DNA of 64,000 bases from Achromobacter spanius. GTDB taxonomy: Bacteria > Pseudomonadota > Gammaproteobacteria > Burkholderiales > Burkholderiaceae_B. The stretch lies in NCBI RefSeq assembly GCF_003994415.1, contig NZ_CP034689.1, positions 4,278,001 through 4,342,000 of the forward strand. Reading direction: 5' to 3'. Position 1 is the stretch's first letter. Each line of letters opens with the position of its first letter. A model generated the notes under the pieces. That model was given only the letters and a program-made list of their open reading frames with translations. It searched no databases and had not been told where the DNA came from. Shown one piece after another: positions 45,301 through 52,876 of this stretch. The translations under genes and the position numbers were made by a program.

Positions 45301-45589
45301 CCGGCGCGAAGGTGGCGGTGATGGTGGCCGTGCCGTAGGAATCGCTGACCGACTCGTAGTAGATCAGGCCCTTGGCGCCGTTGAGCTTGTCTTCGATGAT
45401 GCTGGTGACCGATTCCGCCACTTCCTTGGCCGATGCGCCCGGGTAGGTGGCGGTAATCGTGATGGCCGGCGGGGCCACGTCTGGATACTGCGCCACCGGC
45501 ATGTTCGGGATGGCCAACACCCCGGCCAGCAGAATGAACAGGGCGACTACCCAGGCGAAAATTGGTCGATCAATAAAAAATTGCGGCAT
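42359..45589 (-). CDS. RND multidrug efflux transporter (MexB/AcrB class)
   Basis: A 1076-residue HAE1-family proton-driven exporter. It starts MPQFFIDRPIFAWVVALFI and carries PDVAPPAITITATYPGASAKE and the proton-relay helix 4 AMVLAIGILVDDAIVVVENV with the Asp-Asp pair. Motif region KEATKKAMPQISGAIIGIT follows, and the second half contains FLPEEDQGYVISNIELPTGA and GLAAKNAILIVEFAKDQ. It works with the adaptor and OprM-like channel. Gene order and similarity place it with MexAB-OprM/AxyABM pumps. The C-terminal tail is about 30 residues longer than usual and Ala/Gly-rich. Confidence 0.95.
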   Translation of the reverse strand: MPQFFIDRPIFAWVVALFILLAGVLAIPNMPVAQYPDVAPPAITITATYPGASAKEVAESVTSIIEDKLNGAKGLIYYESVSDSYGTATITATFAPGTNPDLAQVDVQNRVSNVIAQLPTAVQQQGLQYEQTSTGFLMIVTLSSADGSLDQTALADYITRNVQNPVSRVAGVGQFQLFAAPRAMRVWVDPAKLVGFNLSMNEVNQAISAQNVLISGGSIGAPPNPESQRITATVTANGQLSTVDGFGKIVLRANTDGSKVLLRDVARIEVGADNYQFGARLNGKPTAAFAIVLSPDANALATAQGVRQQMEELSKFFPGNIQYAIPYDTAPYVKVSIEQVLHTLAEAMVLVFLVMYLFLQNVRYTLIPALVVPVAMLGSFAVMLGLGFSINVLTMFAMVLAIGILVDDAIVVVENVERIMATEGLPPKEATKKAMPQISGAIIGITLVLVTVFLPLAFMSGSVGVIYRQFSVAMAVSIFFSALLALTFTPALCATILKPIPKGHHNEKKGFFGWFNRKFDATTHGYQNWVSRILHKGGRMMLAFLVLVLLLGWLYLRLPSSFLPEEDQGYVISNIELPTGASANRTVEVIEQVEEYFRNVPAVENIIAVQGFSFNGNGLNAAIAFTTLKDFKDRKEKQDSAGAIAFNAFQKQLMGIHDAQVFTLVPPAISSLGNATGFDLRLQDRGAAGSEALAAATGQLMGMAMKSPVLSQVRITGLAAGTQLTLNIDRDKAAALGVDFNEAASLISTAVGSAYLSKFPNMGRMQNIWVQADAPYRMQLSDVLKLNARNAQGGMVPLSTFVSAEWVQGPVQVVRYNSYESMRIGGAAAAGYTTGQAMEEMQNLVAQLPQGFGYEWTGLSYQERQAGNQAPILMGLSLLIVFLVLAALYESWAIPLSVMLVVPLGMLGAVALVSALGMSNDVYFQVGMVTVIGLAAKNAILIVEFAKDQYARGMGLYESAVEAARLRFRPILMTSLAFILGVVPLAMATGAGAASQRAVGLGVLGGMLAATPFAVIFVPTFFVVVLGLFKTRPRLLGAELKAWEEEQAAKKAAGDQPDAEAGYTPVQPNGGPEGKA

Positions 45590-45654
45590 GTGGGCTGACT
45601 CTGAAAGCGATGCTCACCAAAGGGGAACGCGGCGCTTGTGACGCCGCGTGCCGC

Positions 45655-46941
45655 TTACGATTTCTGGCCTGCGGCCTTGTCCTGCTGAGCGGGCTCGGCA
45701 GGTTTGGACGGCGCGGCGGGCTGGCCACCCGGTTGGGGGTCGGGTTTCGCGGCGGGCTGTGCGCCGGGTTGTGCCCCAGGCTGTGCGCCCGGTTGGGCCG
45801 CGCCGTTCTTGGTCCATTGGCTGACCTGCACGGGCGCGCCCGGACGGATCTTCTGGAAGCCTTCAACCACGACCACGTCGCCCGCCTTCAGGCCGCTGGT
45901 GATCAACCAATTGGTGCCCAGCGCGCCGCCAGTGGTCACGGGCAACTGTTGAATCTTGTTGTCCTTGACCAGCATCAGGCTTTGCGAACCATCGGCGGTG
46001 CGTTGCAGCGCCTGCTGCGGCACCATCAGCGCCTTGTCGTCCACGCCCTGCTCCAGACGCACCCGCACATACATGCCGGGCAGCAAGATGCCGTCGGGGT
46101 TGGGCACTTCGGCGCGCAGGTTCACCTGGCCCGTGGACGGATCCACGGTAATGCCCGTGAACAGCAGCTTGCCGGGGTGGTCGTATTCCGTGCCGTCTTC
46201 CAGCACGACCGTGGCGCGGGCGGTGTCCTTGCCCACCTGCTGCAGCTTGCCGCTGGCGAACGCGCGGCGCAGCGCGGCCAGTTCCGCGGTGGACTGGGTG
46301 AAGTCCACGTAGATCGGGTCCAGTTGCTGCACGGTGGCCATCTGCGTGGCCGAGGTGGATTCCACCAGCGCGCCTTCAGTGACCAGCGGCTTGCCGATGC
46401 GGCCCGTGATGGGCGAGGTGACGTCGGTATAGCCCAGGTTGATGGCGGCGTTGTCTTGCGCGGCCTTCGCGGCGGCGACGGTGGCGTCGGCCTGCCGGAA
46501 CGAGGCCACGGCATTGTCGTATTCCTGCTTGCTGACCGCGTTGGCCTTCACCAACGGGGCGTAGCGGTCGGCCAGGAGCTTGGCGCTGAACAAGTTCGCT
46601 TGCGCCTGCTTCAGCTGCGCCGTGGCCTGATCGTACGCGGCCTTGTACGGCGCCGGGTCGATCTTGAACAGCAGTTGGTTTTCCTTGACGTCGCCACCTT
46701 GCTCAAAGGTGATCTTCTGCACGATGCCGGTCACGCGAGCGCGGATTTGCGCATCGCGCACGGCATCCACGCGTCCAGGCAGCTCAGAGACGATGGGCGC
46801 GCGCTCAGGCTGAACGGTGATGACGCTGACCTGAGGCATGCCCGGGTTCATCTGCGGCTCTTCTCCGCATCCCGCCAACATCAGCGCGAGGATGCCACCG
46901 GAAACAGCCAGACCTGAAACACGTTTAGGCAAAAACCGCAT
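45655..46941 (-). CDS. RND periplasmic adaptor (MexA/AcrA class)
   Basis: A 428-residue membrane-fusion lipoprotein with lipobox GILALMLAGCGEE. The lipoyl/hairpin region includes RDAQIRARVTGIVQKITFEQ and VKENQLLFKIDPAPYKAAYD. The second lipoyl half is YTDVTSPITGRIGKPLVTEG and the beta-barrel runs NPDGILLPGMYVRVRLEQG. The C-terminus is a repeat-rich tail (GAQPGAQPGAQPGAQP followed by Pro/Lys/Gln-rich sequence) absent from MexA. The start at MRFLPKR is chosen for its signal peptide. It is the first gene of the efflux operon; no adjacent TetR/MarR repressor is present. Confidence 0.93.
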   Translation of the reverse strand: MRFLPKRVSGLAVSGGILALMLAGCGEEPQMNPGMPQVSVITVQPERAPIVSELPGRVDAVRDAQIRARVTGIVQKITFEQGGDVKENQLLFKIDPAPYKAAYDQATAQLKQAQANLFSAKLLADRYAPLVKANAVSKQEYDNAVASFRQADATVAAAKAAQDNAAINLGYTDVTSPITGRIGKPLVTEGALVESTSATQMATVQQLDPIYVDFTQSTAELAALRRAFASGKLQQVGKDTARATVVLEDGTEYDHPGKLLFTGITVDPSTGQVNLRAEVPNPDGILLPGMYVRVRLEQGVDDKALMVPQQALQRTADGSQSLMLVKDNKIQQLPVTTGGALGTNWLITSGLKAGDVVVVEGFQKIRPGAPVQVSQWTKNGAAQPGAQPGAQPGAQPAAKPDPQPGGQPAAPSKPAEPAQQDKAAGQKS

Positions 46942-46980
46942 TGAAACCCCCGCGTAAGCGTAATGAACCGCTTCAGTTAA

Positions 46981-47050
46981 TCGCATCAATCCGCATCGAT
47001 CTGAATCGATCCGCATCTTCGTCAAATGCATCAATATCAATCGCATCAAT
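46981..47050 (+). repeat. 10-bp periodic GCATC repeats upstream of the efflux adaptor gene
   Basis: Four abutting 10-mers, TCGCATCAAT, CCGCATCGAT, CTGAATCGAT and CCGCATCTTC, occupy 46981-47020. After a 5-bp break ATGCATCAAT occurs at 47026-47035 and TCGCATCAAT again at 47041-47050. The period equals about one helical turn. It lies 40-110 bp before the adaptor ATG. Confidence 0.7.
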
Positions 47051-47134
47051 TGACCTGATCAGGCTATCGAATCATCAAGCGCGCGCGCTTGAACCATGAC
47101 GGCCAAACGCGATCATGCGTGATCAAACCAAGCC

Positions 47135-47158
47135 TTTACGTCAGGCACGATACGTAAA
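47135..47158. promoter_or_regulatory. Inverted repeat TTTACGT-N10-ACGTAAA
   Basis: A perfect 7-bp inverted repeat with a 10-bp spacer, about 195 bp upstream of the efflux adaptor start and 89 bp past the winged-helix gene. The 24-bp symmetric form is typical of dimeric repressor operators (TetR/MarR/LysR). The cognate protein is unknown. Confidence 0.5.
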
Positions 47159-47170
47159 CAGCCCAATAAT

Positions 47171-47183
47171 GTAACTCAGTTAC
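47171..47183. promoter_or_regulatory. Palindrome GTAACT-C-AGTTAC
   Basis: A perfect 6-bp inverted repeat around a single base. It is 13 bp downstream of the previous palindrome on the plus strand and lies in the same efflux upstream region. It could be an operator or part of one. Confidence 0.45.
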
Positions 47184-47246
47184 TAGGGAAATTACGGTTT
47201 TTCAGCTGTTCACAGGATGCATGGGGGAGACAATCCGGTTACAGGC

Positions 47247-47648
47247 TCACAGATTGGAAAGCTCTCTGAGATTGCCCAGGAACACATAGCCCACGCCGTG
47301 GACAGTATGCAGCGGCAAGCGAATGCCTGTCTGCAAAACTTTGCCGCGCAGTCGGCAGATCGCCACATTCAGGGTGCGCAGGTTGGTGCTTGCGCGCAAC
47401 GTCATCAGTTCTTCACGCAACAGTTCACGGTTTGGGTTACGCAGCAGGCAGATGAAGCAAGCGCGTTCGATTTCGGTCAGGTCGATACGCACGCCGCTGG
47501 GCGCCAAGAGCGTCCAGCCCCGGTATAGCAGGCTCCACCAGCCATCAAGACGGTCGTTCGCCAACGGCAGGGGCGCGGCGGTCTGGGGCAAGGCGGAGGC
47601 GTCTGGCGACCGGGATGTCAGGCGGTTAAAAACGTCGAGCGCGTTCAT
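47247..47648 (-). CDS. Stand-alone winged-helix (OmpR/PhoB C-terminal-type) DNA-binding protein
   Basis: A 133-residue protein. Residues about 40-130 form a Trans_reg_C winged helix: RIDLTEIERACFICLLRNPN, LLREELMTLRASTNLRTLNV and AICRLRGKVLQTGIRLPLHT then VHGVGYVFLG. There is no receiver domain before it, only about 38 residues of linker-like sequence, and no transmembrane segment after it. It is thus a response-regulator output domain on its own. GGAG lies 7 bases before the ATG. It sits upstream of, and co-directional with, the efflux operon whose upstream region has several palindromes, so it is a candidate regulator of the pump. Confidence 0.82.
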   Translation of the reverse strand: MNALDVFNRLTSRSPDASALPQTAAPLPLANDRLDGWWSLLYRGWTLLAPSGVRIDLTEIERACFICLLRNPNRELLREELMTLRASTNLRTLNVAICRLRGKVLQTGIRLPLHTVHGVGYVFLGNLRELSNL

Positions 47649-47807
47649 GGCGAGTCTCCACCAGGACGGCCTGCGCCAACAGTGGCGGCGGCCCGGTCCC
47701 GGAACAAGGTTGCGGTTTGTCCTTGAAGACTACCGGCCTTGCGGCCTTGTGACGCGGGTTTGACGAGCTATGGGTCCGAATATCAGACCAGTCCTACGAA
47801 ACCCTGG

Positions 47808-49001
47808 TTAATTGCGCATGCCGTTGCGATGGATGTCGTGCGTGACGAAGCAGCTGTCCTGCGTCGGGCGGGCCAAAATGCCGGGCTTGGCCAGCGTCTT
47901 GCGGATGTCGGACAAGCCCGACTCCCAGTGTTCACGCATGGCCTCGGTGCCGAACTCATAGTCCTTGGAATAGCGTTCCCGATGCTTGGCTTCGTAGATC
48001 AGGTTGATGATGTTGGTGGCTGGCGTATGCGACAGCATGCGGATATCGGCCAGCTCGGGCGCGTCGCGCTCGGCCTCGGGCAGGCGCTCAAGCAGGCGCT
48101 GCAAACCGTGGCGCAGCTTCAGCACGCGGCGCAACTGGTCGGTGACCAGGCGCGTGCGACTCGAATACTGGATGTCTTTCTGGCGTTCGGCCACTTCTTC
48201 CAAGGTGGTGGGCAGGCCGCCGCGCGCGGGCCAGAGATCAACCTGGAAGGCCAGCGTGTCGCGCATGTTCTCGGTGGTCAGCACTTGCGCCAGCGGCGTG
48301 TTGGACACCACGCCGCCATCCCAATAGTGTTCGCCACCGATCTCAACGGAAGGAAAGCCCGGCGGCAAGGCGCCGGACGCCATCACGTGTTCGGGTCCCA
48401 GTGTGTCTTTCAGGCTGTCGAAATACGCGAAGTTGCCCGAGCGTACATTCACCACGCCGAAGCTGGCGCGTATGACGCCGCTGTTGAGCAGGTCAAAATC
48501 CACAAACTGGCGCAGCGTCGCGGCAAGCGGCGTGGTGTCGTAGAAACTGGTGGAGGCCGCGCCCCGCCCTTTCACCATGTAAGGCGGCGGAAAGCGCGGC
48601 TTGAAGAAACCCGGCTGCCCCGAAAACAAGGCCTGGAACGCGGACAGCTGGCCGTTCATGGTCGGCGAACCAAAGCCGAACGGAATGCCTTCGAACATGC
48701 CCGCCAGCGTATCGCCCCAAGGCACCGACGCGAAGCCCGAGGGGCGGCAGATGCTTTCCCAGAAACCACGCAAGCGATCAACGCGCTCATCCTCGCGGGA
48801 CCCCGCGATGATGGCCGCATTGATCGACCCAATCGAAATGCCCGACACCCAGTTTGGCCGGATGCCGGCCTCGTGCAAGCCCTGGTAGACCCCTGCCTGA
48901 TAGGACCCCAGCGCGCCTCCGCCTTGCAGCACAAGGGCAACGGTATCGTAGGACGGCGTATTGCCGGTGTCTTGGGACGGAGCCTTGCGGGGAGTGGTCA
49001 T
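47808..49001 (-). CDS. Patatin-like phospholipase with DUF3734 tail
   Basis: A 397-residue patatin-family lipid acyl hydrolase. The oxyanion loop is LVLQGGGALGSYQAGVYQGL, the nucleophile Ser is in VSGISIGSINAAIIAG and the catalytic Asp in EHYWDGGVVSNTPL. The C-terminal 120 residues (MLSHTPATNIINLIYEAKHR ... EFGTEAMREHWESGLSDIRK) match DUF3734, the form often found near PHB metabolism genes. There is no signal peptide, so cytoplasmic action on phospholipid or polymer granules is likely. A DUF4136 lipoprotein gene lies 14 bp upstream. Confidence 0.92.
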   Translation of the reverse strand: MTTPRKAPSQDTGNTPSYDTVALVLQGGGALGSYQAGVYQGLHEAGIRPNWVSGISIGSINAAIIAGSREDERVDRLRGFWESICRPSGFASVPWGDTLAGMFEGIPFGFGSPTMNGQLSAFQALFSGQPGFFKPRFPPPYMVKGRGAASTSFYDTTPLAATLRQFVDFDLLNSGVIRASFGVVNVRSGNFAYFDSLKDTLGPEHVMASGALPPGFPSVEIGGEHYWDGGVVSNTPLAQVLTTENMRDTLAFQVDLWPARGGLPTTLEEVAERQKDIQYSSRTRLVTDQLRRVLKLRHGLQRLLERLPEAERDAPELADIRMLSHTPATNIINLIYEAKHRERYSKDYEFGTEAMREHWESGLSDIRKTLAKPGILARPTQDSCFVTHDIHRNGMRN

Positions 49002-49015
49002 GCGGCTACCTCGGG

Positions 49016-49621
49016 TCAGGGTTTGCTTTTGTCCGGCAGTTGCGGCGCGGCCACGCCGGCGCGGAACGGATACTTGGCGAAGATCTGCGCCACGGCCTTG
49101 TCCACGTTCTGCGGCGTGTTGGCGCTATCGGGGTTCTGCACTTCGCCCACGGCCACGCCTTCCCACACCAGTTGCTTGCGGCGCGCGTCGACCAGGTCGA
49201 TGTTCAAGGTGCCCTCGGTGTATTGGTAGACGTCGTCGCCCCAGCCGTAGCCGGGCCAGCCGCCGTAAAAGCCCGAGCGGTAGCCGTAGTACGGCCCCAT
49301 GGGCGGCGCGGCGGGCGTGACCTGCGTTTTCTGCTGGAGCTTGGCGCCGAAGTTCACCAGCAGGTCGGGGTTGGATGCGTTGTAGGTATAGCCGCGCATT
49401 TCCATCTGGCCGCGCGTGGCGTCCTTCAGACGCTCGGTCAGCAAGGTGCTGTAGCCGGCCTTGTCGGTGCCCAGGGGATTCATGAAGCCGAAGGTCTGGT
49501 ACTGCGCAAAATCGGCTTGGTGGTCGTAATCGCCTTTGATCGTGGGCCCCGAGGCGCACGCTGCAAGCAAGGCCGTCATGGAACCCGCCGTCAACCATTT
49601 CACCGCTTTCATCGCTTTCAT
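49016..49621 (-). CDS. DUF4136 domain-containing lipoprotein
   Basis: A 201-residue lipoprotein: signal KWLTAGSMTALLAACASGP with lipobox LAAC, then the DUF4136 pattern YDHQADFAQYQTFGFMNP, LTERLKDATRGQMEMRGYTY, PDLLVNFGAKLQQKTQV and GTLNIDLVDARRKQLVWEG. A Tyr/Gly-rich stretch (PYYGYRSGFYGGWPGYGW) lies in the middle. The function is unknown; such proteins are outer-membrane-anchored. GGAG lies 8 bases before the ATG at 49621. It is probably cotranscribed with the patatin gene. Confidence 0.9.
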   Translation of the reverse strand: MKAMKAVKWLTAGSMTALLAACASGPTIKGDYDHQADFAQYQTFGFMNPLGTDKAGYSTLLTERLKDATRGQMEMRGYTYNASNPDLLVNFGAKLQQKTQVTPAAPPMGPYYGYRSGFYGGWPGYGWGDDVYQYTEGTLNIDLVDARRKQLVWEGVAVGEVQNPDSANTPQNVDKAVAQIFAKYPFRAGVAAPQLPDKSKP

Positions 49622-49787
49622 GGGGATGTCTCCAAGAGCACTGGGCCACGACATAGTGCCGCGAAGCCCGCAAAGTTTCAACAGAATCTCATTCGCATCC
49701 CGTGCCTGCACCCGCCGATGACGCCTGGGCGTACCCTGCCCGTCCATTACACTCGGGGCTGGCTTTTTGACCCTGACACTGACCACC

Positions 49788-50581
49788 ATGTTGGAACTCG
49801 ACGGCTCGATCTGGTTCCGTTCCGGCGCCCAGACCTGGGGCGGAAAAAATCGCATAGACCTGCTGGCGCAGATCGACGCCACCGGCTCCATCACGGCCGC
49901 CGCGCGCGCCGTGGGCATGAGCTACAAGGGGCATGGGACGCCATCGACGCCATGAACAACCTGGCCGGCGAACCGCTGGTGCTGCGGGCGGCGGGCGGCA
50001 AGGGCGGCGGCGGCACGCAGCTGACCGACCGCGCGCGTGGCCTGATCGTGACCTTCCGAGCGCTGGAATCCGAGCACCGGAAATTCATGGAAAACCTGGT
50101 GCGCGCGGGGCTGGACGCCAGCGGCGACATCGATCTGATGAGGCGCTTCATGCTGAAAACCAGCGCACGCAATAAATTCCTGGGCACCGTGACCGAGATC
50201 CGCACCGGCGCGGTCAACGATGAAATCCAGCTTCGCATCGCGGGCGGGCACCTCGTCACCGCCACCATCACGCGCGACAGCACGGCCGAACTGGGCCTGG
50301 CGCCCGGCAAAGAAGCCATTGCACTGGTCAAGGCGTCGGCCGTCATCATCGGCGCGCCGGGGCCGGGCTTGCGGCTGTCGGCGCGCAACCAGTTGCTGGG
50401 CCACATCAGCGCCATCCGGCCCGGGGCGGTCAACAGCGAGATACTGATCGACATGGAAGGCGGCGCCACGCTTGCGGCCATCGTCACCAACGACAGCGCA
50501 CAGGAACTGGGGCTGGAAGTGGGCGCGCCGGCCGTGGCCATTTTCAAGGCATCCAGCGTGATCCTGGGCGTGCTGGACTAG
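49788..50581 (+). pseudogene. modE: modE, molybdate-responsive repressor, disrupted by a 1-bp frameshift
   Basis: The first frame (49788-49931) encodes the ModE winged helix: GKNRIDLLAQIDATGSITAA then ARAVGMSYKG. It then goes out of frame and stops at 49955. Homology continues at once in the next frame with AWDAIDAMNNLAGEPLVLRA and TQLTDRARGLIVTF. Two MOP/TOBE molybdate-binding repeats follow (SARNKFLGTVTEIRTGAVND ... and SARNQLLGHISAIRPGAVNS ...), ending 50581. Restoring one base in the GGGG run at 49928-49931 rejoins YKG-AWDA exactly. So this is a single-base deletion in an otherwise intact gene, or a sequencing error. If real, DNA-binding and molybdate-sensing halves are uncoupled and the mod operon should be derepressed. 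Confidence 0.9.
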
Positions 50582-50608
50582 GCGCAGGCGCGGGGTCAAC
50601 GCCTGGAA

Positions 50609-51295
50609 TCAAACTCCCACATCATCGCGGCGGCGGCCGACCTTGCCGTCGCGTACTTCAAAGACCTCGTCGGCCAGGGCGTCCACGTCCGCCGGATCAT
50701 GCGTGATCAGTAGCATCGGCACGTCCAACTGCCGCTGCAACGTGTTCAATTCCTGGCGCATCCGACCGCGCAGGTGCGAGTCCAGCGCCGAGAACGGCTC
50801 GTCCAGCAAGAGGATGTCGGGTTGCAGCATCAAGGCTCGCGCCAGCGCCACGCGCTGCTTCTGGCCGCCGGAAATTTCACCGGGATAGCTGCCCACGATG
50901 GCGCCCAGTTCAAAGGCATCGACCCAGCGTTTGGCCTCGGGCCCCACCTCGCGCCGGGGCGGATTGCGCCAGCCCCGGCGCAATCCAAAGGCGATGTTCT
51001 GCGCCACCGTCAGATGCGGAAACAGCGCATAGTCCTGAAACAGATACGCCACGCGCCGCGCCTGCGCGGGCAGGCAGATGCCGGCTTGGGAATCGAACAG
51101 CACCCGGCCGTTGATCTCGATGCGTCCGGCGTCCGGCCGCAGCAGCCCCGCCACGGCGCGCAAAGTCAGGCTTTTGCCCGCGCCGGAAGGCCCGAACAGG
51201 GCGATGCGTTTTGAGGACGAGGTAAACGCCGCGTCCAGCTGAAAGTGCCGGTCGCCCGACACCATGCGTCGGGAGATCTGGATGCTGATGCTCAT
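50609..51295 (-). CDS. modC: Molybdate ABC transporter ATPase ModC (short form)
   Basis: A 228-residue ATPase with Walker A LFGPSGAGKSLTLRAVAG, Q-loop YLFQDYALFPHLTVAQNIAF, signature EISGGQKQRVALARALML, Walker B DILLLDEPFSALDSHLR and His switch LLITHDPADVDALAD. E. coli ModC is about 350 residues with a C-terminal TOBE molybdate domain. Here that domain is absent and the protein ends just after the core. It overlaps modB by 4 bp. It is convergent with modE. Confidence 0.92.
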   Translation of the reverse strand: MSISIQISRRMVSGDRHFQLDAAFTSSSKRIALFGPSGAGKSLTLRAVAGLLRPDAGRIEINGRVLFDSQAGICLPAQARRVAYLFQDYALFPHLTVAQNIAFGLRRGWRNPPRREVGPEAKRWVDAFELGAIVGSYPGEISGGQKQRVALARALMLQPDILLLDEPFSALDSHLRGRMRQELNTLQRQLDVPMLLITHDPADVDALADEVFEVRDGKVGRRRDDVGV

Positions 51296-51978
51296 CGCCC
51301 GCCCCCATCGCGCTGCCGGGCGGCCACGGGCAGCAGCTTGCCCGCCACCACCAAGACCAGCACGCAGGTCATCGACGTGACCAGCACCAGCAGGTTGGCG
51401 GTGCGGTCGTCGCCCGCCTGCACGGCTTCGTAGATGGCGACCGACAGCGTCTGTGTGCGGCCCGGCAGGCTGCCGGCGATCATCAGCGTGGCGCCGAATT
51501 CGCCCAACGCGCGGGCAAAGGCCAGCAACACGCCCGCCACGATGCCACGGGCGGCCAAGGGCAGCGTCACGCGGAAGAACACCCCGGCTTCGCTCACACC
51601 CAGCACACGCGCCGCGTTTTCCAACTGGACGTCCACGTTTTCAAACGCGGCGCGCGCTGACTTGAACACCAGCGGAAACGCCACGATGGCGGCGGCGATC
51701 ACCGCGCCCTGCCACGTAAACACCAGTTCAATGTCCCACTTCGCCAGCGTTTCACCGATGATGCCGCGCCGGCCCAGCAACACCAACAGGTAGTAGCCCA
51801 GAACGGTGGGCGGCAAGACCAGCGGCAGGGTCAGAATGGCGTCCAGCACATCGCGGCCCGGCCAGCGCCAACGCGACAGGCCATAGGCCGCGGCGGTGCC
51901 GGCCACGGTGGCCAACAGCGTTGCCCAGCCCGCCACTTTCAGTGACAGCAGCAACGGCACCCAGACCGACTCCGTCAT
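51292..51978 (-). CDS. modB: Molybdate ABC transporter permease ModB
   Basis: A 228-residue permease with about five helices. It has WVPLLLSLKVAGWATLLATV at the start, the cytoplasmic EAA-type loop ENAARVLGVSEAGVFFRVTL, ALGEFGATLMIAGSLPGRTQ and TLSVAIYEAVQAGDDRTANL near the end, all strongly conserved in ModB. It lies 24 bp after modA and overlaps modC. Confidence 0.95.
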   Translation of the reverse strand: MTESVWVPLLLSLKVAGWATLLATVAGTAAAYGLSRWRWPGRDVLDAILTLPLVLPPTVLGYYLLVLLGRRGIIGETLAKWDIELVFTWQGAVIAAAIVAFPLVFKSARAAFENVDVQLENAARVLGVSEAGVFFRVTLPLAARGIVAGVLLAFARALGEFGATLMIAGSLPGRTQTLSVAIYEAVQAGDDRTANLLVLVTSMTCVLVLVVAGKLLPVAARQRDGGGR

Positions 51979-52002
51979 CGATAACCGCCCATCAACCCGG
52001 GT

Positions 52003-52761
52003 TCAAGGATGCAGGAAGCCATAACGCGCCAAGATCTTCTGACCCGCCGGCGACAGCACATAGGCCACGAAACGTTCGGCTTCCGCGGCGGCCTCCTCGC
52101 GCGCGGTGACGGCAATCGGATAGGTCACGGGCGTTTGCGACGGCACGCGCACCGCCACCTTGACCTTGTCGGGCATGATGGCGGCGTCGGTGGCGAACAC
52201 GAACCCGGCATCGACCTCGCCGCGCGATACATAGGCCAGGCTTTGGCGCACGTTCTGCGCCAGCACGCCCTTGGCCTGCACGGCGTTCCACAAGCCCGCC
52301 GCTTCCAGCGCGCCCTGCGTGTAGCGGCCCACCGGCACCGATGCGGGGTTGCCGTAGGCCACGCGCTTGATGTCATCGCGGGTCAGGTCTTTCAGTGTCG
52401 TGATGTTGGCCTGGCTGTCGGCCGGCACGATCAACACGACCTGGTTCGCCGCGAAGTCCACGCGCGATGCCGGCTTCACGGCCTTTTCTTCCACGGCCTT
52501 GTCCATCGCCTTCTGGTCGGCCGAGGCGTACACATCGGCCGGCGCGCCCTTCAAGATCTGCTGCAGCAAGACGTCGGACGCGCCGAAGTTCAGCACAACC
52601 TTGGTGTCCGGGTGTTCCTTTTCGTAGGCCTGCGCCACGTCCTTGAAGGCGTTGGTCAGGCTGGCCGCGGCGGATACCACCAGGTCGGCGGCCTGGGCGC
52701 CAGGCATCCACAGGGCGGAAAGCGCCAGGGCCAGCGCTGGCAGCGCACGTTTGCAAGACAT
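52003..52761 (-). CDS. modA: Molybdate-binding periplasmic protein ModA
   Basis: A 252-residue periplasmic receptor. The signal peptide ends GAQA-ADLVV (residues 1-24). The oxyanion-binding pattern VSAAASLTNAFKDVAQAYEK, LNFGASDVLLQQILKGAPAD, VYASADQKAMDKAVEE and YVSRGEVDAGFVFATDAAI is diagnostic of ModA. A ModE-type operator lies 31 bp upstream of the ATG. Confidence 0.95.
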   Translation of the reverse strand: MSCKRALPALALALSALWMPGAQAADLVVSAAASLTNAFKDVAQAYEKEHPDTKVVLNFGASDVLLQQILKGAPADVYASADQKAMDKAVEEKAVKPASRVDFAANQVVLIVPADSQANITTLKDLTRDDIKRVAYGNPASVPVGRYTQGALEAAGLWNAVQAKGVLAQNVRQSLAYVSRGEVDAGFVFATDAAIMPDKVKVAVRVPSQTPVTYPIAVTAREEAAAEAERFVAYVLSPAGQKILARYGFLHP

Positions 52762-52791
52762 GATCTTCCTTGGAAATTGCGGGATCGGTAG

Positions 52792-52815
52792 CGAAATATA
52801 TAGCGGTATATAACG
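52792..52815 (-). promoter_or_regulatory. ModE box upstream of modABC
   Basis: Half-sites CGAAATATATA (52792-52802) and TATATAACG (52807-52815) around GCGG match the ModE operator form (CGnTATATA-spacer-TATATAACG). It is 31-54 bp before the modA start. An intact ModE with molybdate would repress transcription here. Confidence 0.85.
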
Positions 52816-52876
52816 ACCGTCAATTTGGCGCCTGGGCAGGGTCTGCGCCCGATCAAGGTTTAGGGAAGAAGCGGGT

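Larger units (their letters stand above)
46942..47246. other. 305-bp upstream region of the efflux operon
   Basis: Contains no gene. It holds a 10-bp periodic repeat array (46981-47050), a 7-bp inverted repeat TTTACGT-N10-ACGTAAA (47135-47158) and a palindrome GTAACT-C-AGTTAC (47171-47183). These are listed separately. Confidence 0.7.

Noticed and set aside
42389..45598. A 1069-codon open frame antisense to the RND transporter gene
   Set aside because: It is a GC-bias shadow: the translation is His/Arg/Gln/Gly-rich with no family motifs, while the opposite strand encodes a full RND pump.
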